From positions 1 to 64,000 of the IMG/VR virus record IMGVR_UViG_3300042453_005424: a stretch of 64,000 nt of DNA; one strand, 5' to 3'. Positions 1 to 10,009 of this stretch are shown here, piece after piece. Source of the DNA: a virus. Position 1 is the stretch's first letter; every line of letters starts with the position of its first letter. Below the pieces are notes generated by a model that saw only the letters and a list, made by a program, of their open reading frames with translations, was not told where the DNA came from and did no database searches. Made by a program: the position numbers and the translations under genes.

Positions 1-2516
1 AGTTCGAATCTTATAGCCGGACCGCCAGAAATAATGTTAGGTCTAAAAACAGGGTCTAGCCCTGTAAAAGTTTTTGTATTATCTATGCTGAACGAAGTTC
101 CGCCTGGTTGTGTGGCGTAGGATGATTGAAGAGAGAAGGATAACTCGGTGGCTATAGTTGTTGTGTAATATATAAGGCGTGTAGCCGACCCGGCCGGATT
201 AGTAGCACGTAGCGTTAATGGGATAGGGGTGGAGCTAGAGTTTCCGGAAATTTGCCCGACCAAAGCGCTAGGTGTGCCAGGAGAAATCGATAAGCCGCTA
301 GGTAAACTTTGTGGCGGAGTGGTGCCAGGGTCAAAAAAGTTGTATGTAAACTCCGATGGGCTAAAAGGGTCTAGCCGAAACATATTTTCTGCGATTATTT
401 TTAAAGCGGGTGACGCATCGGTATATATATTAAGGTTACTCAACCTGAGTGGAAATAGCTCTGTATTGCCAGGACTTTGTATAATTGGTTTTGCGATATA
501 GACCAAATTAAATGTATAACTTCTAGTGATAGAAAAATCAGCTGCGGAAACAGAAAAAGTGTATTTTCTACTGGTGGTGTCCGAAACATCGCTCGCGGAA
601 AGCCGCAGTTTATTGATCGTAGGGTCTTCTGTATCTAAACTTAACGACAACCACGCCGGTTTTGCTCCTCTAATGTTTATAGTATCCACTACGAATTCTT
701 TAGGCACGTCAACACTCTCATTCAAAGATTCGCTCTGCAACAAAGTGTAGTCATTTAGTATCTCTCCGGTAGCAATAAAACCAGGGCGGGGGAAAAGAGG
801 GAGCCCTGTGTAAGGACATCCTGTTAAAGGTTCAGGAGAATCAGGGTCAGTTATATCCACAACACATACAGTCAACTCTCCTTTTGCACCGTCGTTTACT
901 ATAATACTCGGGATAAAGAATACTGCCTCGATAAAAGCGTATTCTTTGCAGCCTAAAGTCACCCAATCTCGGTTGTCTATGATTTCATCGTCTGTTCTTA
1001 GTTTACTATAACCTTGTTTTGTTAAATATTGATTTGGAGAATAATCTACCCTAAATGTTTTAGTCTCTATGGATGGATTAAAAATTGCAACGACTACAGC
1101 TATGTACGTTACGTAAATTCCATCTTTGTTATATGCTTCATTTGTAGTATATTTTACTGTAAAATAAGGATTTAAATTGTTTTCCGAAGAAACATTATAT
1201 GCTTCTATAGCACAATTTATATTATTGGTAATACCACAGTCATTAAGTTTAAAAGATAAAGGACTAGCAGAATGCTCAGGTAATTCTTCGAGCTCTATAG
1301 AAGTTTCGCTGATTACTTTTCTGATTGTGTAGTTTTTTACATCTACTGAGCTATAAGCTAAAGTTATTTTATGCCCTTCATGGAAATATTTTTTAAATTT
1401 ATCACCACAGATTATTTTGGCTGCGGTATTAACTGGGTCGGTGCATCTAGCAAAAACATCGTCGGGGTTACCCTCATCGTTGTTAAAAAAAACAGCCTGG
1501 GTTAAAACTTTACTTCCTTGGGTTGTAACTATTTTTCCGCGAGTCTCTACATTGTTCGAAGCTAGTTTATAAAGTTCTGATACTGCTGAACTAACGCGGT
1601 TTATATAGAATGCTACCGCAGCCATGCTCTCAGGAGGGCATTTAGGACTACAAAAATTTTCTAAAAGTATGCTATTACCTGCGGCGTTATTTAAAATATT
1701 TATTTGCTGAGGTGTTCCACTGTTATGCACTGTAAAATTCAAATAAGGCGCCAGGCTGTTTTGCCGCAATATCAAATCTTCAGTCGTTAATGTATTCGCT
1801 GTATAACACTCAGAATGTTTTAAAAATAAAGCCCCATTTTCGTTAGGTGTAATTTCATTTAGTTTTAATAAAACTGGAGACGCGCTACATGCATCGTATA
1901 GTCCGGCACCAAAGCCAGCCTCGACATATAACCCTGCAGCATCAGGCTCTTCAGGCTGAAATTCTGCATTGTGCCTAAACTTAACATCAGCAGAAAAATT
2001 ATTGTAAGTATGTACTAACGCTAAATTAGACCCTGCTAAAATGCGTTTTTGATAAGTTTTGAAGCTCAAACTTCTTAGTATCGGAGCACTTAAAACAACT
2101 GCGGATGTAGCTAGTTCTGACTCATCAGGTTGGTAAACTTGGTCAAATGCTGGTTTGTTTAATAACCCTGGACCAAAAATAATTTTAACTGCGAATGTCG
2201 AGTTTTGCGTTGATATAAAACTTTTTACACCGGATTCATAATGATCTAACTCGGAGTTTAAAACAGTGATCGACCCTATACCCGCCGGAATTGGATTATC
2301 TACATCTCCGAATGTTATCTTTACAGTTCCGCTGGATGTTCCTGTGTGCTCGATTCTTCTGATGTAAACACTTTTGATATTGGGAGAATATGACACAAAA
2401 AGTATATCATAAAACCAATCATCTTGAATTGGGTTTAAATTTATTGCAGTTGTGTGCCGGCGTTTAATCGGATAAGCCGTTAAACTGTTTGTTGTAATAT
2501 ACTCCAAGGCTGCCAT
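1..2516 (-). CDS. Tail tip/fibre-like protein with Ig-like C-terminal region (partial, runs off left edge)
   Basis: The frame opens at an ATG at 2516-2514 and stays open for 838 codons to the left edge, so the C-terminus is missing. The N-terminus (residues about 9-20) has an N-S-L-x-A-Y-P-I-K-R segment that resembles the start of the neighbouring protein at 2543-3430. The later part (roughly residue 590 onward) has the L-P-x-G-L-S-I and A-T-N-P-A-G-S-A signatures of putative Ig/cadherin-like (He_PIG type) domains, which in phages are common on exposed virion surfaces. It is the most downstream visible gene of the leftward tail module, so a receptor-facing or tail-tip role is inferred. There is no Shine-Dalgarno; the start is preceded by an AT-rich leader. 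Confidence 0.7.
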   Translation of the reverse strand, partial: MAALEYITTNSLTAYPIKRRHTTAINLNPIQDDWFYDILFVSYSPNIKSVYIRRIEHTGTSSGTVKITFGDVDNPIPAGIGSITVLNSELDHYESGVKSFISTQNSTFAVKIIFGPGLLNKPAFDQVYQPDESELATSAVVLSAPILRSLSFKTYQKRILAGSNLALVHTYNNFSADVKFRHNAEFQPEEPDAAGLYVEAGFGAGLYDACSASPVLLKLNEITPNENGALFLKHSECYTANTLTTEDLILRQNSLAPYLNFTVHNSGTPQQINILNNAAGNSILLENFCSPKCPPESMAAVAFYINRVSSAVSELYKLASNNVETRGKIVTTQGSKVLTQAVFFNNDEGNPDDVFARCTDPVNTAAKIICGDKFKKYFHEGHKITLAYSSVDVKNYTIRKVISETSIELEELPEHSASPLSFKLNDCGITNNINCAIEAYNVSSENNLNPYFTVKYTTNEAYNKDGIYVTYIAVVVAIFNPSIETKTFRVDYSPNQYLTKQGYSKLRTDDEIIDNRDWVTLGCKEYAFIEAVFFIPSIIVNDGAKGELTVCVVDITDPDSPEPLTGCPYTGLPLFPRPGFIATGEILNDYTLLQSESLNESVDVPKEFVVDTINIRGAKPAWLSLSLDTEDPTINKLRLSASDVSDTTSRKYTFSVSAADFSITRSYTFNLVYIAKPIIQSPGNTELFPLRLSNLNIYTDASPALKIIAENMFRLDPFSPSEFTYNFFDPGTTPPQSLPSGLSISPGTPSALVGQISGNSSSTPIPLTLRATNPAGSATRLIYYTTTIATELSFSLQSSYATQPGGTSFSIDNTKTFTGLDPVFRPNIISGGPAIRFE

Positions 2517-2542
2517 ATCATTTTAATTAATATTATAATATT

Positions 2543-3430
2543 TTATGGACAAGCGCAATTCGAGTTTACTGTAGCTAAATATGTGTTAAGCTGAGAATTA
2601 ATATTGGCATAATTAGATTTTAAATCTAAAAATTTATTTTCCAATGATGCTAATCTAGTAGTGAGTTCTTCTAAATCACTGCATCCTGAACACGGTGTGC
2701 AACACGTATCCTCCATCTCTAAAGTATATTGCATCGGGCTAGAGATTTTCAAACAATCTGTACCTAATAAATTAATATTGCCATTATTGTTAGGAGCCAC
2801 ACCATTAACAGTTTTAATACAATTAGCCTCAGCGCAAGCTTTGTTTAACCCTAAGTCATCACCTGCATCAAAAATAACTGTGTTTGTCGATATTTCGTAG
2901 CTGAATTTGTTATTTCTCCGTGTAGCTAAAACAACATCTCCTGACATCGAATACTCTCCTTCGAGGGTATCTATAAACTTTATCCTATCTACGCCTGAGA
3001 TTCCTGGTATTATCGTCCGAGGCTCTAATTCTGTAGCTCCGAGTAAAAAGCTAAAACTACCTGCAGGCTGACCTAAAAGCCCTTCTAAAGAGCCTATCTC
3101 TATTTTTCCATTAGAACCCACGTAATTGTTCGTGACGTTCATGTAATAACTTTTATCTGTGATGTGGCTATTTCCATCTATTTCAAAAGTCCCCACGATA
3201 CGATCGAGATCATCACTAATCTCAACAGTTAACTCGTTTAATCTGTTAAAAATTTTAGATATGAAGAACCTTCTCGCTACATTACTGGTGGCAGATAGAG
3301 TAAAATCTACAATTAAATTATCAGGTATTGTAAAATAACCGTCATTACTCGTAGCACTGAGACCCTCACGTATAGGGTATCTGCGAAGTGCATTTAAAGA
3401 AGTCCAATCTAAACTGTCTACCCATGGCAT
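2543..3430 (-). CDS. Virion tail-tip protein, unknown function
   Basis: This 295-residue protein has no family I can name. The N-terminus (residues about 12-60, with N-A-L-R-R-Y-P-I-R) resembles the N-terminus of the downstream partial gene starting at 2516, which suggests a shared attachment module. The middle is beta-rich and Ser/Thr/Asn-rich. Residues about 245-290 form a Leu/Asn heptad stretch that looks like a short coiled coil, preceded by a Cys cluster (C-C-T-P-C-S-G-C). It sits between the 687-residue protein and the Ig-like protein, all in one direction with short gaps, so it is probably part of the tail tip or a fibre. The start has an AT-rich leader and no clear Shine-Dalgarno. Confidence 0.65.
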   Translation of the reverse strand: MPWVDSLDWTSLNALRRYPIREGLSATSNDGYFTIPDNLIVDFTLSATSNVARRFFISKIFNRLNELTVEISDDLDRIVGTFEIDGNSHITDKSYYMNVTNNYVGSNGKIEIGSLEGLLGQPAGSFSFLLGATELEPRTIIPGISGVDRIKFIDTLEGEYSMSGDVVLATRRNNKFSYEISTNTVIFDAGDDLGLNKACAEANCIKTVNGVAPNNNGNINLLGTDCLKISSPMQYTLEMEDTCCTPCSGCSDLEELTTRLASLENKFLDLKSNYANINSQLNTYLATVNSNCACP

Positions 3431-3449
3431 ATTATTTTAAATATTTATG

Positions 3450-5513
3450 TTAAGCGTTTGATATCTCCCAGTATATACTAATCAATCCAATATTCCCTGG
3501 ATAATTAAGAGGTTCTTGGCTGGTCGAAACACGAAGAATTTTGAAATTAACAACACCGTCTTCTCTGATATTGCTGTCCGGAATACTGAGATCAGGGCTT
3601 GATAAAGTTCTGACTTGATATGCGGTGTAGCTCGACCCGGCAGCAGTTATAGGAATAACCACAGGATTCGCTGTTGGTTGAAAAGAAGTGGTGCTGACTA
3701 ACCGATTTTCTGCCGGGGAGTTGTTAAATGCTGCGCTGTCTGCAGAAGTAACCGAAGAGTATTCAAAATTTAAAGCAATGTTCCTAGCCTCGCTAGAACT
3801 GACGTAGCCTACATCTCCGAAAACATGTAACTTTAAATTAAGTTTTTTGTTATTTAAATAACCTTTCGGTAAAACTACTTTTCCAATCAACCCATAAGGA
3901 GTAGCTCCCGGAGGTGGTAATTTTATATATGAAGTAAGGCCGCGAAACTCTAATCTGGAATTAATCGGCTCGATAGAGTCTACAAACCCAGTTATACCCT
4001 CTGACAAATATGAAATATTCCATATTCCTGACCCGGCTGGAGATTCTACGACTTGTATAGGTGTATTTCCTACAACTTTTGAGACTACCGGTGTAACCGC
4101 AGCTCTAAACCCTCCTAAAGATGGTGCGTATTCCAAAGCAGCAATAGCTCTATTAGCTGTGTATGAGCTGGTAGTAGTTGTAGGAAATGTGAATGTTGGC
4201 GCAGCAAACCCTACAGGGAAAAACGGAGCTAAAATTTTAACCAGTAAATCTCCGGTGGATGATTCTAACGATGGAGTGTCTTTACTGTAAAATTTTATAA
4301 AATTATCTGTGCGGTCTGCTGTAGTGTTAAACGGAGCCAATGAACTTACTAGCTGTGTTCTCAGTGCAGGATTAAATTTGGAAAAACTTATAAAGATATT
4401 AGGTCGAGCAGTGCCTAACCCAGTTTTAATTGTGCTCCAAAGATGTGGGGCAGAGCTTGGGTATGTGGAAGCCCAAGGTACAGTTGTGTTGCTATGCCAC
4501 CACAAACCGTAGTCATTCACCGAGTAAACTCCGTCAGAGTCGTAAACATCTTTATATCTTTGAATTACTCCATTGATGGACAGCTGTATGAAATTTGAAG
4601 GAACCGGCGGTAAATGCTTTTTTAATTCCAATGCTTCTTCGCGCTCAAAAGTCTCTAAAGCTGCATCGTAATTAGGAGCCATTGGGTCCGAGATAACTGC
4701 TACACTAGGTATATTATAGTAGAACACAGCTCCTGGAGGAGCAACAAGCGAAGTAACCGAACTTACAGGCACCCAACCTAACTTGTTAAGATCCGGGTTG
4801 TTGATAGCCCATGTTGCGCCAGATTTATTAGGGACACCGGACACACGATCTAAAGCATGATATCTATAATTTATAAAAAATTGAGAAAATTCGTCTACGT
4901 TCGCGTGCAATAAAAATTTACGCTTTGACAGTGCATAGCCGATATAAACCGGAATTCCTGCAGGGTCTTTAGTGATTTTCCCTGGAGTTTTTCTCGATAA
5001 ATAATACGGGCCTACTTCAAAAGGTTCGATATTAACACCATCTTTTTGTATAAGCCCTAAAACCGGATGATCGATGTCTACCGGGAATTCACACAATCCT
5101 TCAGTAAAAATGTCTGCTGTTTTTTCCGTCGGATAAACAGTTTTTACAATACCAAACACATAATTAGATTTATTAGGTACGAATGAAGAAGATGAGTTTG
5201 ACGACGAGAATCCTGTGATTGCTTTAGCTATTCCTTCGCCGGCATTATCACTTTTGAAGTAGACAAGATTGAGCTGTCCTTTATCTATATCAGCTGTAGG
5301 ATGGATAGGTTGAGCAAAACTGATTAAAACGGACTTCCCTAGTAGAGATTCAAATTTTTCATATAAATGCTGCTCTCGTTGTGTTAGTTGATCGATAGGG
5401 ACATTCACAGTAGACTGGTCTACGGCCTCTCCATCTTTGATTCTTCTTACTGTAGGTAGCCAAGGTGTTACTAGCATAAACTGTGTTAAGGTAGAAGTAC
5501 TCTTATTCCCCAA
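3450..5513 (-). CDS. Large virion structural protein, tail fibre or tip candidate
   Basis: A 687-residue protein rich in Ser, Thr, Pro and Val, with no transmembrane segment and no catalytic motif that I recognise. Residues about 1-120 look like a small folded N-terminal domain, including a T-x-R-E-Q-H-L-Y-E-K-F-E helix. The remainder looks beta-rich, as in fibre or baseplate-decoration proteins. The start lies inside the end of the upstream gene (28 bp overlap with 5486-6055), which points to translational coupling. Its position directly after the baseplate genes suggests a tail-tip component, but the assignment rests on synteny only. Confidence 0.6.
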   Translation of the reverse strand: MGNKSTSTLTQFMLVTPWLPTVRRIKDGEAVDQSTVNVPIDQLTQREQHLYEKFESLLGKSVLISFAQPIHPTADIDKGQLNLVYFKSDNAGEGIAKAITGFSSSNSSSSFVPNKSNYVFGIVKTVYPTEKTADIFTEGLCEFPVDIDHPVLGLIQKDGVNIEPFEVGPYYLSRKTPGKITKDPAGIPVYIGYALSKRKFLLHANVDEFSQFFINYRYHALDRVSGVPNKSGATWAINNPDLNKLGWVPVSSVTSLVAPPGAVFYYNIPSVAVISDPMAPNYDAALETFEREEALELKKHLPPVPSNFIQLSINGVIQRYKDVYDSDGVYSVNDYGLWWHSNTTVPWASTYPSSAPHLWSTIKTGLGTARPNIFISFSKFNPALRTQLVSSLAPFNTTADRTDNFIKFYSKDTPSLESSTGDLLVKILAPFFPVGFAAPTFTFPTTTTSSYTANRAIAALEYAPSLGGFRAAVTPVVSKVVGNTPIQVVESPAGSGIWNISYLSEGITGFVDSIEPINSRLEFRGLTSYIKLPPPGATPYGLIGKVVLPKGYLNNKKLNLKLHVFGDVGYVSSSEARNIALNFEYSSVTSADSAAFNNSPAENRLVSTTSFQPTANPVVIPITAAGSSYTAYQVRTLSSPDLSIPDSNIREDGVVNFKILRVSTSQEPLNYPGNIGLISIYWEISNA

Positions 5514-6055
5514 GTAATTGTAAAATTAAAACTCGGGTCATATTTAATTTTATTAAAGTTTGTTCTGGAAAAAACAGTATCTCCTGCGGAAATATTCGGG
5601 TCTGCTGCCGCAACCAGGGCAACTTCGAATATATTACTAGTTGTATTAAAAGGAGCTCCTTGAATAGTTGTGGCGGATGTGATCATTGTAGAGAATAATA
5701 CTGTATTATCTGAATAACCTGAAGAGGACAAAAAGGTAGGAGGAAAAGTGAGAGGTTCTCGTAGATACCCAAAATTTCCTCCATAACTACTGAATGGCGA
5801 TGTATAGTCTATGTCTATTGCAGGAGGCGCAAAAGATGTTGAATTATTATAGCCGATATACATCCCCCAAATATTTGACTTTGGATCTCCTCCTAATCCT
5901 CTAGCAATAATTCTTGCCCCGCCTTTAAGTATTAAATTATTTTTTTCCACCAGCAATTCAGAAGTGCCGCTATTAGGGTCAACCTTCCAAATTTTTATAA
6001 ATCCGGACAATGCATTTTCTCCGCGTAATGTTTCAATGTTTCCCATAAAACTCAA
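5486..6055 (-). CDS. Small tail/baseplate-associated structural protein
   Basis: A 189-residue protein. The N-terminus has S-G-F-I-K-I-W-K-V-D and L-V-E-K-N-N-L-I-L-K-G-G-A, a pattern I associate with phage tail-fibre or baseplate accessory proteins that begin with a statement-like beta domain followed by a K-N-x-I-x-x-x-G segment. The rest is beta-rich with many Asn, Thr and Ser. It lies 16 bp after the 601-residue tail protein and overlaps the next gene by 28 bp, so it is co-translated within the tail module. The function is not established by sequence alone. Confidence 0.6.
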   Translation of the reverse strand: MSFMGNIETLRGENALSGFIKIWKVDPNSGTSELLVEKNNLILKGGARIIARGLGGDPKSNIWGMYIGYNNSTSFAPPAIDIDYTSPFSSYGGNFGYLREPLTFPPTFLSSSGYSDNTVLFSTMITSATTIQGAPFNTTSNIFEVALVAAADPNISAGDTVFSRTNFNKIKYDPSFNFTITWGIRVLLP

Positions 6056-6071
6056 TTATATTGTTTTTCTA

Positions 6072-7877
6072 TCAAAAGTCGATTAATAAGACAGATGGTA
6101 TTTCTCTTGTAGATGGTGTCCTAGGAGTATCTTCACCTATAGGCTTTACAGATAGAGGTATTTCTGTTCTAAGTGCACCATCTATAACTCTAGTGGAGGC
6201 TGTGCTCCCATTCAAGTAAACTTGTTCTAAGTTGTTGTTGTGGTGTAATGGTTGGTCATTTCTATAGGGTCCTATTGATACGCAAAATAGCCTATTAATA
6301 TAATCTTTATAGTAATCTGCGTCGGCTCCGCCAGGTAAAACAGGCCTGCTTCCTGTGGCTGCTACCGAGCCGTCTAAACTAAAAAGTTGAGAACCAAATC
6401 CAGGGATTGTCAGCCCGTGATTCATGTGGTCAATATTATCAGGAGCAATTTTAAGCGTTAGATACACTATGAGATACACATGAGCCGGGATATAGTTTTG
6501 AATATTGGGTAATAAATCAAAAAAATTACTCAACTCAAGGTCGTCATAAAAGTTTAATTTCAGTAGTAAAGTGTTATTTTTAAACACATTGGTAAAAACA
6601 AAATCTAGAGGATTTATAGCTAAAGAAAAACTTTCATCGGCTGCTCTACCTAATTTTTGTACTAGCTCCTCTTTTACGGGGGAAGCGTTTATATAATCAT
6701 GGAACGAATCAACATCTTCCGGCCTGCCTGAAATAGGGAAAGTAAATTTACCGTTTGCGTAAGTAAGAAGCTTTATCGAATTTTCAAAAAACAATTGGTG
6801 GCTTGGGTTGACCATAAAAACATGCGAAGAAAAAGCTAATTTGTTGCTTTCAATTTCATAGCGCCACCAAGCCGGGTTTATCAAAGAGTCTACTAATTTC
6901 ACACTATCTGAAAGAATTTCTCCAGCAGCTAACTTAGCTCCTACTTTTACATTACTCGCCATTCCTTTTTCTGCAGATATTTTATACACATGCTTATCAG
7001 TAATTATATAATGTGTGTTTTCCTGAAGATATATATCTTCTATTGTTTCATAATTTTCTAAAATAGTCGGGGTTTTATTAAACGCTGCGAATATGATGTT
7101 TAAAGCTTTGATGTTCGGTCCGTCAATCAATAAATTAAACAACCCGCTTATAATATTTTTATAACTTTCAGAACTCGGCAAATACAGGTCCAACAAAACT
7201 CCAAAATTAGAGTACACACTTTCTCTGTCTTCTTCAGAATTATATACCCATAGAATTATAAATTCGTCATTTGTAATTTTTCCTTCAGTGTCTACAAAAG
7301 TTTGAGGTACACCAAATTCTCCTATTATTTGTGCTCGTGGTATATAGTCATTGTTGAATAAGTTGTCGTTAAAATAGAGTACTCCATTAGAATATAAAAC
7401 GTCAACCCCCGGGATCATCACAAAAGACGGAGCTATAACTCTATTCGCTATCAGTCCAAATTTCTTGAGAGGGAAATCAGGCGTATAGCTGTACAATTTA
7501 TCTGTTGTTTGTTTTGGGGAGCCGAATCGGAAAAGTTTATTTGCATAAAATTTATCTGTGTCTGGCTGATAACCAAACACGGCGCCATTTTTTTCAAACA
7601 CAAAGGGAGCTTTACTGAACTGAGATTTTTTAATAATTATAGGTTTCCACTTTTCTTTATGGAATAAATCAACATCTTTGACAGAATATTGTTTCACCAT
7701 CTCCAATAAAGAATAATAGGCCTGAATAAGCTCTTCAGCCATACCGAGTGTATAACCTTTTAAAACATTCTTATCGTTAAAAATAGAAGTCCAGAAAGAC
7801 CCTAGCGATAAATACAGATGTTGGCCGTCAGTCGCGTCCAATGCAGGAAATTTATCGTTTAAAAAACTTATAGTCAT
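6072..7877 (-). CDS. Baseplate/tail protein downstream of baseplate J
   Basis: A 601-residue protein that directly follows the J-like baseplate gene. The N-terminal helical part (L-Y-L-S-L-G-S-F-W-T-S-I-F and later A-E-E-L-I-Q-A-Y-Y-S-L-L-E-M-V) resembles the start of phage tail proteins that sit at the baseplate periphery. The centre (residues about 205-290) has E-D-R-E-S-V-Y-S-N-F-G-V-L-L-D-L-Y and a helical stretch. The position corresponds to the tail protein I or wedge component of contractile tails, but I see no decisive motif. Start by ATG with an AT-rich leader; 12 bp gap to the J-like gene. Confidence 0.55.
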   Translation of the reverse strand: MTISFLNDKFPALDATDGQHLYLSLGSFWTSIFNDKNVLKGYTLGMAEELIQAYYSLLEMVKQYSVKDVDLFHKEKWKPIIIKKSQFSKAPFVFEKNGAVFGYQPDTDKFYANKLFRFGSPKQTTDKLYSYTPDFPLKKFGLIANRVIAPSFVMIPGVDVLYSNGVLYFNDNLFNNDYIPRAQIIGEFGVPQTFVDTEGKITNDEFIILWVYNSEEDRESVYSNFGVLLDLYLPSSESYKNIISGLFNLLIDGPNIKALNIIFAAFNKTPTILENYETIEDIYLQENTHYIITDKHVYKISAEKGMASNVKVGAKLAAGEILSDSVKLVDSLINPAWWRYEIESNKLAFSSHVFMVNPSHQLFFENSIKLLTYANGKFTFPISGRPEDVDSFHDYINASPVKEELVQKLGRAADESFSLAINPLDFVFTNVFKNNTLLLKLNFYDDLELSNFFDLLPNIQNYIPAHVYLIVYLTLKIAPDNIDHMNHGLTIPGFGSQLFSLDGSVAATGSRPVLPGGADADYYKDYINRLFCVSIGPYRNDQPLHHNNNLEQVYLNGSTASTRVIDGALRTEIPLSVKPIGEDTPRTPSTREIPSVLLIDF

Positions 7878-7889
7878 TATATATAATAA

Positions 7890-9539
7890 TCAGGCTATGT
7901 TTAATCCTATATTATCTATAGGTATAGTTATACCATTTTCAATTCTATAGTAATCTATAAAATAAAGCGTAGTTTTGGGAGTTACTCCTTTATCCAGCCG
8001 TTCAGGAATTTCAAGCACATCCGCGTCTTCTAAGTTAATATCTGACCCATCAGGACAAAGTATTCGCCCAGTCATTTTAATAGGTAAGTCCACCCGCTTA
8101 ATCCCATAGTTATGGCATATATCTACAATAGAGGACGCCTGCAACTGCTGCCCAAACGGTATCGTATTAACATACTGAAAAATGTCTTGTTTGAGTTTTT
8201 GAAGTTTTAAAGACTCGTATGTGTCTGTAGGGCGTTTTTTTAACAAATTTATATTTAAAGAAACCATGCACGGAATAACTGCTCGAATCAAATAATCAGC
8301 GCAAGCAAGACGTTCATCGTCTCTCAGAAGCATGTTCTGCATTTCCAAGATATTAGGCTGGTATTTGATCATCAATTCAAACTCTGCGGTCTCTCCCACA
8401 GGCACTTTACCATCATCATCATATTCAAACACAACAACGGCTGTTTGGTATTTAGTAAACCTAGCCTCTACCGTAGAATTAATTTCGTTATTGCGCTGGT
8501 TCGGGTATCCTTCAAACCCATAAACAATTGAAGACGGGAGCAGGGTTCCTCCTAAATTTATATCTGTGCGAAATGGGATGATTGAAGTGATATTATAGAA
8601 GCCTGGAACGTCTGTATTAGCTATACGAAGCTCCCACTGTGTATCGGTAATTTTTGTAGCTGCTTTGAGAACATTTTTAGTTTGCAGCCCTAAGCTCGAT
8701 CTTGTGTAAACATCTGCTTTTCCGAAAGTCGAAATACCTAACAAATTTTGTTTTGACCTTGTCATCTCGGGGTCGTTTGCACCGCAAACAGAAATATACT
8801 GGAACCCAGGAAACGTGTCTCTGAATCTGTTGGCTATTCCTATAGGGGACTCAAATCGGTAGTTCCCTAAATTTCTTTTTATTTTAGCTATTAACTGCTT
8901 ATCCGTCTCCACAGCTTCACCAGATAAAAAATTTCCATAAGCTTCGGCTTTAACAAAATTATTTATAGTCAATTCTGGAATAAACGCAGTTCCTGAAGAA
9001 ACTTGGTATTTGGGGTCGGCTTCTTCAGCTACTACATCTAGAATGAAATACCATAAACCATTATCAGAATACACCTGTCTTTCATTCAACGAGGCCACAG
9101 GTTCTTGAGAAACTGATATATCTTGGGCAACCAAATAATTTAAATTCAAGGCTGGTTGTGTAAATATGAAACCCTCATCAAATTGGTAATCTCCTCCTTC
9201 GCTAACAATTACTTTTATTTTGCCTGCCACTTTAACCCCTCCACTACGTGAAGTATTATAATTTGACGCAACCATATCCATAATGACTGAATAGCTGTCT
9301 TCGTCACTAGCTAGAACATTTGTTATAGCTTTGCCTTGGGATAAACTCTCTATTTTGTTGTATTGTTCGTTTTGTAAAGTCGCAGCCAACTTAATAAGTA
9401 ATTCATTAATTACAGACCCTGGGCCTACATCTATATCTGTATAATTCTGCCCAATAAATGCAGTCAATCTTGCTACTGTGTCTTCGAGTAATTCGGCCAT
9501 ATCTCTATATTTTTCTTTATTTAGGTAAGGGTACCACAA
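7890..9539 (-). CDS. Baseplate J-like wedge protein
   Basis: A 549-residue protein with the hallmarks of the baseplate J family (T4 gp6/P2 gpJ type wedge subunit). Residues about 30-60 contain D-I-D-V-G-P-G-S-V-I-N-E-L-L, matching the conserved N-terminal G-S-x-x-x-E-L/A-x-A signature. The middle has G-E-A-V-E-T-D-K-Q-L-I-A-K-I-K-R followed by the S-P-I-G-I-A-N-R-F-R-D segment, typical of the family. The C-terminal third is the conserved alpha/beta part. It overlaps the gp25-like gene by 23 bp. In contractile tails, gp25 and J proteins form the wedges around the hub, so this pair strongly supports a myovirus. Confidence 0.85.
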   Translation of the reverse strand: MWYPYLNKEKYRDMAELLEDTVARLTAFIGQNYTDIDVGPGSVINELLIKLAATLQNEQYNKIESLSQGKAITNVLASDEDSYSVIMDMVASNYNTSRSGGVKVAGKIKVIVSEGGDYQFDEGFIFTQPALNLNYLVAQDISVSQEPVASLNERQVYSDNGLWYFILDVVAEEADPKYQVSSGTAFIPELTINNFVKAEAYGNFLSGEAVETDKQLIAKIKRNLGNYRFESPIGIANRFRDTFPGFQYISVCGANDPEMTRSKQNLLGISTFGKADVYTRSSLGLQTKNVLKAATKITDTQWELRIANTDVPGFYNITSIIPFRTDINLGGTLLPSSIVYGFEGYPNQRNNEINSTVEARFTKYQTAVVVFEYDDDGKVPVGETAEFELMIKYQPNILEMQNMLLRDDERLACADYLIRAVIPCMVSLNINLLKKRPTDTYESLKLQKLKQDIFQYVNTIPFGQQLQASSIVDICHNYGIKRVDLPIKMTGRILCPDGSDINLEDADVLEIPERLDKGVTPKTTLYFIDYYRIENGITIPIDNIGLNIA

Positions 9540-10002
9540 AACTTATATTATCTCCAGCCTCTGTGTTAATCTTTACATCAAATCCTACAAACCCTCCGTA
9601 TAAAGTATAGCCCTCTAATGTTGCGTTTACTATTTTTTCATCCGGCGGGATCGCGTCGTCTGGTTGCGAAGATTGATATGCTCTGAGAGTCAATATAGCC
9701 TTGTAGTTGGCTAAGTGAAAAACTTGTTGGGCCAGAATACCGTCGGTTGGAGAAATACCTCGCTTAAGGGTGTATAAAAAGTCAGTCCCGAAAGAAGGAA
9801 AATAAGGCTGTGATTCTATATTTGTTAAAAGTATAATCGCATATTTTTGTACAAGTTTTTGTGCGCCTGTGCAAAATCTTGCGGAGCTCCCAAATTTTGG
9901 AAAAACTGTCTGAGCTTCTCGAGAAAGTGCATCAGGATATTGCAGTATGCTGATATCACGCTTTCTTCCTGTGTAATCCGTTGTGGTATTTTTTACTGCC
10001 AT
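9517..10002 (-). CDS. gp25-like baseplate wedge protein
   Basis: A 161-residue protein of the gpW/gp25 family, the short wedge component found in phage contractile tails and in type VI secretion (TssE). Residues about 40-80 carry the typical pattern of a helix, then S-Q-P-Y-F-P-S-F-G-T and a hydrophobic plus glycine tail (L-Y-T-L-K-R-G), followed by a second helix. The family is often labelled lysozyme-like, but the structural role in the baseplate is what is known. It is translationally coupled to the J-like gene (23 bp overlap). Start ATG at 10002 lies 7 bp after the upstream gene. Confidence 0.82.
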   Translation of the reverse strand: MAVKNTTTDYTGRKRDISILQYPDALSREAQTVFPKFGSSARFCTGAQKLVQKYAIILLTNIESQPYFPSFGTDFLYTLKRGISPTDGILAQQVFHLANYKAILTLRAYQSSQPDDAIPPDEKIVNATLEGYTLYGGFVGFDVKINTEAGDNISFVVPLPK

Positions 10003-10009
10003 ATGCTCT

